DNA of 64,000 nt, taken from positions 1,116,001 through 1,180,000 of the forward strand of contig NZ_CP036319.1 in assembly GCF_007752935.1 (NCBI RefSeq), written 5' to 3'. A program made the translations under genes and the position numbers. How positions within the stretch are numbered: position 1 is the stretch's first letter; each line of letters starts with the position of its first letter. The notes beneath the pieces are model-generated. The model worked only from the letters and a program-made list of their open reading frames with translations, had not been told where the DNA came from and made no database searches. Shown in pieces: positions 35,663 to 43,705 of this stretch. The DNA comes from Crateriforma conspicua (lineage in GTDB: Bacteria; Planctomycetota; Planctomycetia; Pirellulales; Pirellulaceae).

Positions 35663-36904
35663 TCAGGCTGATGCGACGGCGGCACCCATCGACTTGGCGG
35701 CTTCGGCCAAGGCGTCGGCTTTGTCCGTCTTTTCCCAGCTGAATTCGCCGTTGGGGCCGGGCTCGCGACCGAAGTGACCGTGCGCCGCGGTGGCGCTCAT
35801 GACCGGTCGCGTCAGCCCCAGTTCTTTGATCAGACCACGCGGCGTCAGGCTGAAGTGATCACGGACCAACTGGACCAGCGACGATTCGTCGATCTTGCCG
35901 GTGCCGAATGTGTTGACGTTCACGCTGACCGGTTCGGCCACGCCGATCGCATAGGCCAATTGGACTTCGACTTCGTCGGCCAAGCCGGCGGCGACCAAGT
36001 TTTTGGCGACGTAGCGGGCCATGTAGGCGGCACTGCGGTCGACCTTCGACGGGTCCTTGCCGCTGAACGCACCGCCGCCGTGACGGCCGCGGCCGCCGTA
36101 GGTGTCGACGATGATTTTACGGCCGGTCAGGCCGGTGTCGCCGTGCGGCCCACCGATGACAAACTTTCCGGTCGGGTTGATGTGATAGGTGATGTCGCCC
36201 TTGACGTATTCGGGCGGCAAAACCGGCTTGATCGCCTTTTCGATGATCTGTTGCTTGGCTTCTTCGGTGATCGAATGGCCGTCGGGCGTCAGGATCGATT
36301 CGTCGTGCTGGGTGCTGACGACGACGGTGTGCACGCGGATCGGCTTGTTGTCGGCACCGTATTCCACGGTGACCTGGCTCTTGCTGTCCGGTCGCAACCA
36401 GGGCAATTCGCCCGATTCACGCAACTGGGCCAAGCGTTCGACGATCCGGTGGCTCAGGTGGATCGGCAACGGCATCAGCACGTCGGTTTCGTTACAGGCG
36501 TAACCAAACATCAGGCCTTGGTCGCCGGCGCCTTGTTCGCCTTCGACGTCGCTGGCCTTGTCGACACCTTGGGCGATGTCGGCCGATTGTTCGTGGATCG
36601 CGTTGAAGACCCCGCAGGCGTCGTAGCTGAAGCCGACGTCACTGTGGATGTAGCCGATCTTCTTGATGGTGTCGCGAACGACTTTTTGGACGTCGACGTA
36701 ATGCGACGTGCGGACTTCACCGGCAACGACGACTTGGCCGGTGGTCACCAGGGTTTCCACCGCAACGCGGGCGTCGCCCGGATTGGGGTCGTTCGCCAGA
36801 ATGTCGTCGACGATGGCATCGGAAATTTGGTCAGACACCTTGTCAGGGTGGCCCATGCTGACCGATTCGCTGGTGAACAGATAAGTGTTCGATTCGTTAG
36901 TCAA
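35663..36904 (-). CDS. metK: S-adenosylmethionine synthase
   Basis: A 413-residue enzyme making SAM from methionine and ATP. It shows '[20 protein letters not shown]', '[11 protein letters not shown]', '[12 protein letters not shown]', '[21 protein letters not shown]' and '[19 protein letters not shown]'. The start codon is TTG at 36904, with a clear GGAGA 7 bases before it, which is unusual in this region. There is no nearby ATG that would keep the N-terminal '[14 protein letters not shown]'. I looked for a SAM riboswitch in the ~180-base leader and did not recognise one. Confidence 0.96.
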   Translation of the reverse strand: MTNESNTYLFTSESVSMGHPDKVSDQISDAIVDDILANDPNPGDARVAVETLVTTGQVVVAGEVRTSHYVDVQKVVRDTIKKIGYIHSDVGFSYDACGVFNAIHEQSADIAQGVDKASDVEGEQGAGDQGLMFGYACNETDVLMPLPIHLSHRIVERLAQLRESGELPWLRPDSKSQVTVEYGADNKPIRVHTVVVSTQHDESILTPDGHSITEEAKQQIIEKAIKPVLPPEYVKGDITYHINPTGKFVIGGPHGDTGLTGRKIIVDTYGGRGRHGGGAFSGKDPSKVDRSAAYMARYVAKNLVAAGLADEVEVQLAYAIGVAEPVSVNVNTFGTGKIDESSLVQLVRDHFSLTPRGLIKELGLTRPVMSATAAHGHFGREPGPNGEFSWEKTDKADALAEAAKSMGAAVASA

Positions 36905-37188
36905 AACGTGTCTCCGAGGTTGGGGACGCGCACAGTCGTTGGGGCTCCGTTGGCAATGGAAGCAGGGAAACCGGAACGCGTCGGGTCAGAAATGATTCGG
37001 CGGGCAGACGTCGCGGACTCACGGGCCAGTTCCGACACGTCGCTACATTAACCCGTCGCCTTAAAATTGAGAAGAACTCAGCCGCGGTGGTGGGCCAGAT
37101 TCACGTTCGGCCAATAACGTTTACAACAATTGTGTGGGCACCCGCCACTTCTCGTGCCTTTCCCCCTGGTCGCACCCCGCTATCGCTC

Positions 37189-38214
37189 GTGCCGTTGAAC
37201 CTGTCCAAGCCGAAAGCCGCACCGACCGCCCCGCCGGCGGCGGCCGGGATCGATGTTGCCCAGCCACAGCACGGCGTGACCCCGGCACTGGCCGCTTCGC
37301 TGGCCCTGCACTTTTTTTTGATGGTGGCGATCGGATTCGCTTTGGTGCGGCGCAGCAAGGGCACCGGGGGCCCGCCGGATCGGGAAATCGGCATCGCGGT
37401 GGTCCAGCGGATGCCCGATCGCGATCGGTACACCGATGCCGCGGAACTGCAAACCGAACCGACGCCCGATGCCAGTACCGACGCGTCGTCCAGCAGCTCC
37501 GCCGCCCCACCCGCCGATTTTGCCCCGCCCATCGATATGGCGGGCGTGCTGAAACAGTTGACCGAAGACGCGCGGCCCGTCACGGGAACCGGATTGGCCG
37601 GTGAAAGCAACGTGGACGGCGACGACTTGGCCGGCGACAACGGCCAGGGGCGGCCCCAAAACCTGACCAAGAAAAAGGCGTCCCTGTTTGGCGTCAGCGG
37701 TTTCGGGTCACGTTTTGTCTATGTGATGGATCGCAGCGACAGCATGAATGGTCACGGCGGTCGGCCGCTGAAAGCCGCCAAGTCGGAACTGCTGCGAAGT
37801 CTGGGGACGCTGTCAGAATTGCAGCAGTTTCAAATCGTTTTTTACAACGACAAACCCACCGCCTTTCAATCCGGCGGTTCCGTCCAATTGATCCAAGGCC
37901 AGTCCAACTTGGTCGATGCGGCCAAGAACTACGTTCGGTCCATGCGTGCATTCGGAGGCACCGAGCACGGCGTGGCACTAAAAATGGCCCTGCGGATGCG
38001 TCCTGACGTGATCTTTTTTCTGACCGACGCCCGGATCCCGCGGTTGTCGTCTTCCCAGTTGCGTGAAATTCGCCAGCGGGCGGTCGAAAGCGGGACCACG
38101 ATTCACGCCATCGAATTCGGCACCGAACCGTCGCGACCGACCGACAGCTTTCTGATCGACTTGGCCGGCCAGAACGGGGGCCAGTACCAATACGTCGATG
38201 TGCGAAAGCTGTAA
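37189..38214 (+). CDS. Membrane-anchored von Willebrand factor A domain protein
   Basis: A 341-residue protein from the GTG at 37189; the frame extends to 37087, but that part does not look coding. A Pro/Ala-rich N-terminus precedes one membrane segment (about residues 32-53), a Ser/Ala/Pro-rich linker, and a C-terminal VWA domain (about 170-335). The metal-ion-dependent adhesion site is intact at its first element: Asp181-x-Ser183-x-Ser185 in 'YVMDRSDSM'; 'GGTEHGVALKMAL' and 'VIFFLTDARIP' follow. The domain would face the periplasm and probably mediates protein interaction. No MoxR ATPase lies beside it. Confidence 0.82.
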   Translation: MPLNLSKPKAAPTAPPAAAGIDVAQPQHGVTPALAASLALHFFLMVAIGFALVRRSKGTGGPPDREIGIAVVQRMPDRDRYTDAAELQTEPTPDASTDASSSSSAAPPADFAPPIDMAGVLKQLTEDARPVTGTGLAGESNVDGDDLAGDNGQGRPQNLTKKKASLFGVSGFGSRFVYVMDRSDSMNGHGGRPLKAAKSELLRSLGTLSELQQFQIVFYNDKPTAFQSGGSVQLIQGQSNLVDAAKNYVRSMRAFGGTEHGVALKMALRMRPDVIFFLTDARIPRLSSSQLREIRQRAVESGTTIHAIEFGTEPSRPTDSFLIDLAGQNGGQYQYVDVRKL

Positions 38215-38248
38215 AACGGCATGGCCGACCGGAAAACGGCATGACCGA
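38213..38248. repeat. Short tandem direct repeat (two copies, 20-bp period)
   Basis: Two 16-base copies (38213-38228 and 38233-38248, one mismatch) with a 20-base period overlap the end of the VWA gene and fill the gap before the convergent esterase. It looks like a small tandem duplication. Confidence 0.6.
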
Positions 38249-38257
38249 GTGGCGACG

Positions 38258-39079
38258 TTATTGGCGGTCGCTTAGCCGATGGCGGCTGATCCAGTCGTAC
38301 AGTTCCGGGGTCGCATAGGTGGCCGACCAACAGTTGTGGCCGATGTGTTCCATCGTGGTGAAGCGGATCTTTTCACCGCCCGCCTGGCGGATCGCGTCGA
38401 CCATATCAACACTTTTTTCAAACGGCACGGCTTTGTCCTGGTCGCCGTGAAACGCCCAGACGGGAACATCCACCAAAGCGGACGCCTTTTCCGGTTCGCC
38501 GCCGCCACAGACGGGAACGACCGCGGCAAAGCGATCGGGATGGCCACAGGCCAGCGTCCAAGATCCATACCCGCCCATGCTGAGTCCGGTCAGATAAATC
38601 CGGTCGGTGTCGACGTCATGCTGCTGGATGATGTGATCCAGCAATTCGACCAGACGTTGTTGTTGCGTCGGGCTTCGCCATTGATCTTCGCGCGGGCACT
38701 GCGGGCTGACCAGCAGGTACGGCATCGCATCGCCGCGTGCGGCCTTCATCGGCGGACCCCATTTCGCGACCAGCGACAGCGGGCCGTTGCTTTCCCCGCG
38801 CCCGTGCAAGAACAGCATCATCGGCATCTTGTCGCCTTTGAAGTCGTCGGGGATCGACAGCAGATACTGGATTTCGCCGCCGTCGCTTGTTTTCAACGAC
38901 GCTTGTTGCTGGTCACCGATGGCGTGTTGGGGCTGTTCGGATTTTTCGGTGGCCCGCCGCCCGGCGTCTTGGGCGGACGCCGCCGGTGCGAACAGGACTG
39001 CCAACATTCCCGTCACGACGATGGATCCAAGAATGCTGCGGCGAAGACGTGGCTGGTTGCAGTCGAAGATGTGGTGCAC
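38258..39079 (-). CDS. Secreted alpha/beta-hydrolase (prolyl oligopeptidase/esterase-like)
   Basis: A 273-residue exported hydrolase. From the GTG at 39079 it has a signal peptide (core 'ILGSIVVTGMLAVLFAPAASAQ'). The catalytic domain shows 'MMLFLHGRGESNG' (oxyanion strand), the nucleophile elbow 'LTGLSMGGYGSW', 'VWAFHGDQDKAVPFE' (acid) and 'EHIGHNCW' (histidine). This matches phospholipase/carboxylesterase- or dienelactone-hydrolase-like enzymes of planctomycetes. The frame stays open to 39451, but that stretch overlaps the divergent miaB operon and is not coding. Substrate unknown. Confidence 0.83.
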   Translation of the reverse strand: MHHIFDCNQPRLRRSILGSIVVTGMLAVLFAPAASAQDAGRRATEKSEQPQHAIGDQQQASLKTSDGGEIQYLLSIPDDFKGDKMPMMLFLHGRGESNGPLSLVAKWGPPMKAARGDAMPYLLVSPQCPREDQWRSPTQQQRLVELLDHIIQQHDVDTDRIYLTGLSMGGYGSWTLACGHPDRFAAVVPVCGGGEPEKASALVDVPVWAFHGDQDKAVPFEKSVDMVDAIRQAGGEKIRFTTMEHIGHNCWSATYATPELYDWISRHRLSDRQ

Positions 39080-39283
39080 GATGGTTGGGCTCCGGGCGGC
39101 GGTGGGACGCCAAGTCGGGCCGGCACGTTTGGGCGAACACGCGGGGCGACTCGGCGGTTCAATTTTTCGCAGTGTATCGCAGTCGACACGGCCGCGTTGG
39201 GTTCGCCAGCACCGGGGGGCCGGCCGAACGGATTCCCCGAAAGCCCTACCGAAAATCGACCGTCCGTGGGTATCCTGGCGTCC

Positions 39284-39475
39284 ATGTTCGCGCAAGAATC
39301 CTCGTCGGCCTTCAACACCAGCGTCGTGCTGTGGGCGGTCGGCGTCGCGATCGCCGTCGGGCTGTTGGCGGCTTCGGCCAACCGGCGACAAACATCCTTG
39401 GTTGAAATTCTTCGCGACTTCGTCAAACGCAACCTGCCCGACGACGACCAAACCACCGACGAAACCAAAGAATGA
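39284..39475 (+). CDS. Small single-pass membrane protein coupled to miaB
   Basis: A 63-residue protein, ATG at 39284, hidden inside a long spurious open frame. It has one clear membrane segment (about residues 13-31, 'VVLWAVGVAIAVGLLAASA'), a basic turn 'NRRQ', and a charged C-terminal helix ending in an acidic tail. Its stop overlaps the miaB start by 4 bases (ATGA), strong evidence that it is translated. No family recognised. Confidence 0.7.
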   Translation: MFAQESSSAFNTSVVLWAVGVAIAVGLLAASANRRQTSLVEILRDFVKRNLPDDDQTTDETKE

Positions 39476-40917
39476 CCAAACGCGTTTTCATCCATACCGT
39501 GGGCTGCCAGATGAATGTGCTGGACAGCGAAATGGTGATCGCCGATCTGAAACGCCACGGCTACACCGTGGTGGATTCGGCCAAGGAAGCCGATTGCGTT
39601 CTGTACAACACATGCAGCGTGCGGGAACACGCCGAAGAAAAAATCTACAGTGCCCTGGGGAAACTGAAGAACGTCAAAGACCACCAGCCCGACAAGACGA
39701 TCGGCGTGATGGGGTGCATGGCGCAAAAGGACCAGCAAACGATCTTCCGTCGCGCCCCGCATGTCGACTTGGTCGTCGGCCCCGGCCAATTGCACACGAT
39801 TCCCGAAATGCTGCAGCGCATCGAATCGGGCCAAGGACGTCAGATGGCGGTTTCGCTGGCACGCAAAGATGGCAAGCAGTCGATCGTCGCACGCAGCCAC
39901 GAAACGTTCGACCCGTTGCGTGATCCCGGCATGCGGCCGACGCCTTTCCAGGCCTATCTGCGGATTCAAATCGGTTGCGACAAGTTCTGTACGTACTGTG
40001 TGGTGCCCAACACCCGCGGACCCGAACAGGGACGACCGCCCGAACAGATCTTGGCGGAAGCAAAGGTCTTGGCCGATCAGGGATGCCGTGAAATCACACT
40101 GCTGGGGCAAACGGTCAACAGTTACAAGTATCGCGACGGCGACGATACGTCCGATCTGGCCGACCTGCTGATCGATCTGCACGAGATTGATGGGATCGAA
40201 CGTTTAAAGTTCGTGACGAACTATCCCAAGGACATGACCGAACGCTTGTTGCGGACCGTCGCCGATTTGCCCAAGTGTTCGCCGTACCTGCATGTTCCCG
40301 CGCAAAGCGGCAGCGACGAAGTGCTGCGGCGAATGAAACGCGGTTACACCGTCGGTGATTACTTGGAAATGATGGAACGTATCGAACGGTTCCTGCCCGA
40401 AGCCGCGGTCAGCAGCGACTTTATCGTCGGCTTCTGTGGCGAAACCGAGGAAGATTTTCAAAAGTCGGTCGATCTGATTCGTCGCTGTCGATTCAAAAAC
40501 AGCTTTATCTTCCAGTACAGCGTCCGCAGCGGAACCAAGGCGGCCCAGCGCTTCGAGGACGACATTCCGCGGGACGTCAAAGTACGTCGCAACAATGAAT
40601 TGTTGGCCGTCCAGGATGAAATCGCGAAGGAAGACAACTTGAAGTTTGTCGGTCGTGAAGTCGAGGTCCTGGTCGAAGGCCCCAGCAAGAAAGCGTTGCG
40701 GGAAATGAACAACGACGCACAGGCCGACGATGGCGATGAAGACAACGCATCGGCATTGATCCAAATGACGGGACGGACCATTTGCGACCGGATCGTCGTC
40801 TTCGATGGCAACCGTCGCCAAGCCGGGCAACTGATGGACATCGTCGTGGACGACGCCAGTTGTCATACCCTGATCGGTCGTGTCAAAACTGTCGATGTGG
40901 TCAGCATCGGTGTCTGA
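39472..40917 (+). CDS. miaB: tRNA-2-methylthio-N6-dimethylallyladenosine synthase MiaB
   Basis: A 481-residue radical-SAM methylthiotransferase that modifies A37 of tRNAs reading UNN codons. The N-terminal UPF0004 domain has its three cluster cysteines ('HTVGCQMN', 'YNTCSVREHAE', 'GVMGCMAQ'). The radical-SAM motif is 'GCDKFCTYCVVP' (CxxxCxxC). 'HVPAQSGSDEVLRRMKRGYT' and 'DFIVGFCGETEEDF' follow, then a C-terminal TRAM domain that includes a ~15-residue acidic insertion. It is translationally coupled to the small membrane protein upstream. Confidence 0.95.
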   Translation: MTKRVFIHTVGCQMNVLDSEMVIADLKRHGYTVVDSAKEADCVLYNTCSVREHAEEKIYSALGKLKNVKDHQPDKTIGVMGCMAQKDQQTIFRRAPHVDLVVGPGQLHTIPEMLQRIESGQGRQMAVSLARKDGKQSIVARSHETFDPLRDPGMRPTPFQAYLRIQIGCDKFCTYCVVPNTRGPEQGRPPEQILAEAKVLADQGCREITLLGQTVNSYKYRDGDDTSDLADLLIDLHEIDGIERLKFVTNYPKDMTERLLRTVADLPKCSPYLHVPAQSGSDEVLRRMKRGYTVGDYLEMMERIERFLPEAAVSSDFIVGFCGETEEDFQKSVDLIRRCRFKNSFIFQYSVRSGTKAAQRFEDDIPRDVKVRRNNELLAVQDEIAKEDNLKFVGREVEVLVEGPSKKALREMNNDAQADDGDEDNASALIQMTGRTICDRIVVFDGNRRQAGQLMDIVVDDASCHTLIGRVKTVDVVSIGV

Positions 40918-40997
40918 TCCTCTACTGGACGGTTGGTGATTCTCCGGTGCAATGGCTTGTCGGTTGGTCGGTTCTTTTCTTGTGAATCTATTTCAAT

Positions 40998-42257
40998 ATG
41001 TCTGATGCGATAACTGTCGATGAATGCGTGATCCACACCTTGGCCAATGGCATGACCGTGCTGGTCCAGCCGATGCCGTGGTTACGCACCGCCGCGTTTT
41101 CGTTGTCAATGGCGGCGGGAACCGAATCGGAACCGGACGATCGGCCGGGCTTGGCGTCGATCGTTTGCGAAATGGTCCAGCGCGGTGCCGGTTCCCACAG
41201 CAGCCGTGACTTGGTGGCGATTCAAGACGCACTGGGGATCGATCGATCCAGCGGAGTTTCGAATCGGTTGACCAGTTTCAACGCAGCGATGCCGGCCGAT
41301 TCGTTGCACAAAGCAATGGAACTGTACGCCGACGTCGCCCGGCGACCGCACTTGCCCGCCGACCAGTTGGATGACGCTCGGATGATGGCAATGCAGGAAT
41401 TGCGTGCCATCGAAGACGAACCCGCGTCGAAAGTCATGCGCCGCGTGCGTCAGTTGCAATACGGAGAACGGCTGGGTCGCAGCGCCGGCGGCACCATCGA
41501 CGGACTCGGTCAAATCGCCCAAGACGACGTCCGCGATTACTTCACCGGTCACTATCACGCCGGTCAGTCGATCTTGGCAGTTGCCGGCAAAGTGGATGCA
41601 TCCCGGGTGATCGACTGGGCCGAGCAACTTTTTGGGGATTGGAAGACCGGAACCGCCAAGCCGCCGATGACGCCCGATGGGCATCCAGCCCGCGAACACA
41701 TCGCCGCCGACAGCAACCAGACGCATTTGGGGTTTTCTTTCGATTCGCTTCCCTATGGTCACGACGACTACTTTGCGATGCGTGCCGGAATCGGGATTCT
41801 GGGTGACGGAATGAGCAGTCGGTTGTTCGACCGTGTCCGCGAACAGCGTGGGCTGTGTTACACGGTTTCGCTCAGCTGCAACTCTTTGAAACAGACCGCG
41901 GGCGTTTTCGGGTACGCGGGAACGACACCACCACGTGCACAAGAAACCTTGGACGTGACGCTGCGGGAAATCCGGAACCTGACCGATGATTTGCAACAGG
42001 CGGAACTGGATCGCTGGAAAGTCCGAATCCAAAGCAACCTGATCATGGAACAGGAATCCAGTTCATCGCGGGCGTCATCCTTGGTCAGCGATTGGTACCA
42101 ACTGGGGCGGTTGATGTCGTTGCGGCAATTGGAATCCGAAATCGAATCGCTAACGCTGGACCAGATCCGGCAGTATTACCAAGACCATCCGCCGGGACGT
42201 TTTCGCATCGTTGTTCTCGGGCCCGACGATCTGCAAGTCGAAGCGGACGACGCCTGA
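40998..42257 (+). CDS. M16 peptidase-like protein lacking the zinc site
   Basis: A 419-residue protein with the two-domain M16 (pitrilysin/processing peptidase) fold. At the place of the HxxEH zinc motif it has Ser54, Cys57 and Glu58 ('GLASIVCEMVQRGAG'), so it cannot bind zinc in the usual way. The second half keeps the substrate-binding Arg284/Tyr288 pair in 'VREQRGLCYTVSL'. This is the pattern of the non-catalytic partner in M16B heterodimers. It is 103 bases upstream of a catalytic M16 gene on the same strand, so the two probably form one enzyme. Confidence 0.88.
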   Translation: MSDAITVDECVIHTLANGMTVLVQPMPWLRTAAFSLSMAAGTESEPDDRPGLASIVCEMVQRGAGSHSSRDLVAIQDALGIDRSSGVSNRLTSFNAAMPADSLHKAMELYADVARRPHLPADQLDDARMMAMQELRAIEDEPASKVMRRVRQLQYGERLGRSAGGTIDGLGQIAQDDVRDYFTGHYHAGQSILAVAGKVDASRVIDWAEQLFGDWKTGTAKPPMTPDGHPAREHIAADSNQTHLGFSFDSLPYGHDDYFAMRAGIGILGDGMSSRLFDRVREQRGLCYTVSLSCNSLKQTAGVFGYAGTTPPRAQETLDVTLREIRNLTDDLQQAELDRWKVRIQSNLIMEQESSSSRASSLVSDWYQLGRLMSLRQLESEIESLTLDQIRQYYQDHPPGRFRIVVLGPDDLQVEADDA

Positions 42258-42360
42258 TCGTTGTGGCGGTGATGGTTCGGAACTCGTGCAAACGTCCGAG
42301 CCATCACGAATCACCCTGATGATCGCGTCTTGACCGATAGCGTTACCAAAGACAAATCGA

Positions 42361-43629
42361 ATGCCAGAATTCAAACAAGCCGAATTGCCGAACGGGTTGC
42401 GGATCGTTGCCGAAGTCGACCGACGTGGGTACAGCGCGGCGATGGGCTACTTTGTCCGCGCCGGTGCCAGAGACGAAGTCGATCGCGAAGCGGGGCTCAG
42501 CCACTTCCTGGAACACATGATGTTCAAAGGAACCGACAAACGATCGGCCGCCGACGTCAATCGCGAACTGGACGAATTGGGGGGCAACAGCAACGCCTAC
42601 ACGACGGAAGAACAAACGGTTTACTACGCCGCGGTGTTGCCCAAGTTTCAAGATCGCTTGGTCGAATTGTTGACCGACATGCTTTCGCCCGCCCTGCGGG
42701 ACGAAGACTTTGACACCGAACGCCAAGTCATCTTGGAAGAAATCGCCAAGTACGAAGATCAGCCGCCCTTTGGTGCGTTTGAACGCGCGATGGAAAACCA
42801 CTTCACTCCCCGCGGACTTGGCCGTCGCGTGTTGGGTACCCCGCAATCGATCGCCGCGATGACGTCGGCCGACATGCGTGCGTATTTCCATCGAATGTAT
42901 CGGCCCGAGAACATTGTCTTGGCAGCCTCCGGGAACGTCGATTTTGATTCACTGGTCGATGACGTCGCGACGTTGACCGCGTCGTGGTCGCAACGTCCGG
43001 AATGCCCGACGCCCAAGGCCGATCCGGCCGACACCGTTCCCGATGGTGTGTCGGACGAATCACGCTTGCCCATTCATGACGCGTCGCAGGCCTACTTGGT
43101 CAAGATGATGCCGGGGCCGTCGATGCGAGACGCCGACCGGTACGCGGCACGAATGTTGTTGTCGGTGCTGGCTGATGACGGCGGCAGCCGACTGTTTTGG
43201 GAATTGATCGACACCGGCCGCGCGGAAGTCGCCGCGATGTGGCCTCAGGAATTCATCGACGACGGGGCGATTTTCAGCTATCTGGTTTGCCCCCCCTCGG
43301 AATTGGATTCTTGCGAACAATTGATGGACGATTTGCTGGGGCGACTTGTCCAGCGGCCGGAACAGTTCGCGGTGACCGACGATGAACTGAAGCAAGCGAT
43401 CGGCAAAGCATCTGCGGCTTGTATCATGGCCAGCGAACGCCCCGGAAACCGTTTGTTCGGAATCGGCAGTCGCTGGTTGACGTGTGGCGAATACGTCAGC
43501 ACCGATCAATTGCTGGATTTGTATCGGGGGGTGGATTTGGCCGCCGTCATGAACGCCGCTGAAAAATACCTACAGCCCACCAGCGTGACTCGGGTATTGG
43601 CTGCTGCCGACACCGAACCCGTCGGATAA
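42361..43629 (+). CDS. M16 zinc peptidase, catalytic subunit
   Basis: A 422-residue M16B metallopeptidase. The inverted zinc motif is intact: His48-x-x-Glu51-His52 in 'GLSHFLEHMMFKGT', with the third ligand Glu127 in 'RQVILEEIAKYED' at the expected distance. The C-terminal half lacks the RGLxY arginine/tyrosine pair (the region reads 'LIDTGRAEVAAM'), which is instead present in the upstream partner. The mutual loss supports an obligate heterodimer like mitochondrial processing peptidase. No signal peptide is visible, so it is likely cytoplasmic. Confidence 0.9.
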   Translation: MPEFKQAELPNGLRIVAEVDRRGYSAAMGYFVRAGARDEVDREAGLSHFLEHMMFKGTDKRSAADVNRELDELGGNSNAYTTEEQTVYYAAVLPKFQDRLVELLTDMLSPALRDEDFDTERQVILEEIAKYEDQPPFGAFERAMENHFTPRGLGRRVLGTPQSIAAMTSADMRAYFHRMYRPENIVLAASGNVDFDSLVDDVATLTASWSQRPECPTPKADPADTVPDGVSDESRLPIHDASQAYLVKMMPGPSMRDADRYAARMLLSVLADDGGSRLFWELIDTGRAEVAAMWPQEFIDDGAIFSYLVCPPSELDSCEQLMDDLLGRLVQRPEQFAVTDDELKQAIGKASAACIMASERPGNRLFGIGSRWLTCGEYVSTDQLLDLYRGVDLAAVMNAAEKYLQPTSVTRVLAAADTEPVG

Positions 43630-43705
43630 GCTGAACGACATCGCGTCGGGGCGGCATTGCCGTCGTCCAAGACGCACCATGCACGTGTCTGTTGCAGGAT
43701 TCCGA

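Noticed and set aside
35774-37051. 425-codon plus-strand frame over metK
   Set aside because: Antisense shadow; metK is unmistakable and the frame has typical shadow composition (Asp/Val/Gly/Phe).
36905-37090. SAM or SAH riboswitch upstream of metK
   Set aside because: I looked for the conserved cores and paired stems and could not build one; only the ribosome site before TTG is clear.
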